Assembly: GCA_017302195.1 (NCBI GenBank)
Contig: JAFLEG010000199.1
Span: 1 to 7,482 of the forward strand
DNA: 7,482 nt
Direction of reading: 5' to 3'
Source of the DNA: Verrucomicrobiota bacterium
Lineage (GTDB): Bacteria; Verrucomicrobiota; Verrucomicrobiia; Limisphaerales; UBA9464
Part shown: positions 6,546 to 7,482 of the stretch, piece by piece
Numbering within the stretch: the stretch's first letter is position 1
Layout of the letters: each line of letters begins with the position of its first letter
Position numbers and translations under genes: made by a program
Notes under the pieces: generated by a model
Database searches by the model: none
Seen by the model: the letters and a program-made list of their open reading frames with translations, nothing else
Told to the model about the DNA's origin: nothing

Positions 6546-6573
6546 ACGATAGAAACCCGACCGAAAGTGTCAA
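6546..6573 (-). promoter_or_regulatory. Sigma-70-type promoter of the tRNA-Ala gene, overlapping the Nudix stop codon
   Basis: On the minus strand a perfect -35 hexamer TTGACA (6573-6568) is followed after 16 bp by TATCGT (6551-6546) as the -10. Transcription would start near 6539, about 14 nt before the mature tRNA 5' end. The bases after the -10 (ctcgccc) form a GC-rich discriminator, typical of stable-RNA promoters under stringent control. The TGA stop of the Nudix gene (6572-6570) sits inside the -35 hexamer. Not experimentally shown. Confidence 0.65.
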
Positions 6574-6989
6574 AGGCTTTCGCCGGAGAATTCCGGCGCG
6601 GACCGCACGGCATCGAGCACCGCGGCGTCCGCCGGGGGGAATTCGTGGCGGGCGAGATCCTCCCGCCTCACCCACGCGAACGCCGCGCAGCCCAGGGCCC
6701 GCGGCTCGCCGGCCGCCAGCCGGCAGGCGAAGAACCGCAGATGAACGGTGCGGTCCGGATAGGCGTGGGTCACCTCGCAGACGAGGCGATCCACGGTCAC
6801 GGTGATCCCGAGCTCCTCATGAAGTTCTCGGGCCAGTCCGGCCTCCCAGGTTTCGCCCGGTTCCAGCTTGCCGCCGGGAAACTCCCAGAGTCCGCCCAGG
6901 TGGGCGCCTTCCGGACGCCGGGTGATCAGGAGGCGGCCGGCCTGGAACACCAGGCCGGCCGCCACGGCGATGGGGGGTGGGCGATCCAC
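6570..6989 (-). CDS. mutT: MutT-type Nudix hydrolase (probable 8-oxo-dGTP diphosphatase)
   Basis: The 139-residue protein is the size expected for MutT. The Nudix box is complete and matches GX5EX7REUXEEXGU: Gly40, Glu46, Arg54-Glu55, Glu58-Glu59, Gly61-Ile62 (GGKLEPGETWEAGLARELHE, then ELGI); the glutamates bind the catalytic metal. RLLITRRPEGAHLGGLWEFP precedes it, the usual MutT substrate-side strand, and the C-terminal segment FAWVRREDL...FPPADAAVLDAV also fits MutT, which cleanses 8-oxo-dGTP from the nucleotide pool. I chose GTG at 6989, 13 bp after the ugd stop and preceded by a purine-rich gcgggaagc. The alternative ATG at 7082 would add 31 unconserved residues overlapping ugd by 80 bp. 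Other Nudix substrates cannot be excluded. Probably in an operon with ugd. Confidence 0.9.
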   Translation of the reverse strand: MDRPPPIAVAAGLVFQAGRLLITRRPEGAHLGGLWEFPGGKLEPGETWEAGLARELHEELGITVTVDRLVCEVTHAYPDRTVHLRFFACRLAAGEPRALGCAAFAWVRREDLARHEFPPADAAVLDAVRSAPEFSGESL

Positions 6990-7002
6990 GCTTCCCGCCT
7001 GC

Positions 7003-7482
7003 TCAGATCCCGCGTCCAATGCTCTTGTAGATGAATCCAAGGCGCTCCATTTCCTCCGGATCGAAGAGGTTCCGCCCATCAATGACGATGGGCGTGTTCA
7101 TCGAGGTCCGGGTTCGCGTGAGGTCCAGTTGGGTAAACTGGGGCCACTCCGTGGCGATGACGAGGGCGTCGCAGCCCTCGGGGACCTCGTCCTGGGACGC
7201 CACGTAGGTGACCTGGGGACCTTCGGGGAGCAGGGCCTTGGCCTTTTCCATGGCCTGCGGATCATACACCCGCAGTTGGGCGCCTTCGCGGACCAGCCGC
7301 TGGCAGACCTCGATGGCGGGCGACGTGCGGACATCGTCTGTGTTCTGCTTGAACGCCAGTCCCAGCACCCCGATCCGCTTCGCCTTCAGCACCCACAGGG
7401 TGTCGGTGATCTTCTTGATGAAGCGGTCCATCTGATCGGCGTTGACCCGCTGCACCTCCTTGAGCAGCCGGAAGTCGTATCC
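7003..7482 (-). CDS. ugd: UDP-glucose 6-dehydrogenase, C-terminal part (runs off right edge)
   Basis: The frame is open from the right edge to TGA at 7005-7003, giving 159 residues of the C-terminal third of the enzyme, which oxidises UDP-glucose to UDP-glucuronate with two NAD+ for capsule, exopolysaccharide or lipopolysaccharide sugars. Visible family signatures, counted from the edge, are GYDFRLLKEV (1-10, end of the central helix domain), GLAFKQNTDDVRTSPA (41-56, with the NTDDxR segment typical of the UDP-binding domain), RVYDP (71-75), ATEW (110-113) and DGRNLFDP (135-142). The catalytic cysteine region lies off the window. The GTG at 7455 is internal, not a start. It is immediately followed by the Nudix gene on the same strand. 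Confidence 0.93.
   Translation of the reverse strand, partial: GYDFRLLKEVQRVNADQMDRFIKKITDTLWVLKAKRIGVLGLAFKQNTDDVRTSPAIEVCQRLVREGAQLRVYDPQAMEKAKALLPEGPQVTYVASQDEVPEGCDALVIATEWPQFTQLDLTRTRTSMNTPIVIDGRNLFDPEEMERLGFIYKSIGRGI

Noticed and set aside
1..7482. Mobile element, CRISPR array, toxin-antitoxin or defence system
   Set aside because: No transposase, integrase, nuclease, regularly spaced repeats or att-like duplication of the tRNA 3' end was seen within the window.

Overview
The window is GC-rich, densely coded bacterial DNA. Its gene content points to the Planctomycetes-Verrucomicrobia group, most likely a free-living Verrucomicrobiota. The reasons are an SGNH hydrolase fused to a DUF1080 domain, a very large secreted lamin-tail/CotH protein ending in calcium-binding repeats, and a signal-peptide protein of a type I associate with that group. 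This placement is inference from protein style; no rRNA or marker gene is present.

Layout. Positions 1-185 (minus) hold the N-terminal end of a secreted protein that runs off the left edge. A 132-bp gap follows, with a 9-bp-period tract and one copy of a short dispersed repeat. Positions 318-1697 (minus) encode a secreted SGNH esterase plus DUF1080 fusion. A 176-bp divergent intergenic region separates it from a membrane-anchored DUF4230 protein at 1874-2584 (plus). A second copy of the dispersed repeat and an 11-bp tandem repeat lie in the next gap. Positions 2727-6431 (plus) encode a 1234-residue secreted multidomain protein: LTD, Ig-like, CotH-like kinase, FN3-like, LTD, LTD, TSP3-type calcium repeats and a C-terminal beta module. 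Convergent to it are a tRNA-Ala(GGC) gene at 6450-6525 (minus) with its own recognisable promoter, a MutT-type Nudix hydrolase at 6570-6989 (minus), and the 3' part of a UDP-glucose 6-dehydrogenase gene from 7003 to the right edge (minus).

How the parts work together. The left and centre (1-6431) are three exported proteins and one membrane-anchored protein, consistent with cell-surface and polysaccharide or ester processing. They do not form one operon: there is a minus pair, then two plus genes. The right end looks like an operon in which ugd (UDP-glucuronate supply for surface polysaccharide) is followed 13 bp later by the Nudix gene, and then by a tRNA whose -35 hexamer contains the Nudix stop codon. 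I found no transposase, integrase, CRISPR array, phage gene or defence cassette. The most distinctive items are the giant LTD/CotH protein, the paired intergenic repeat, and the tRNA promoter embedded in the end of the preceding gene.
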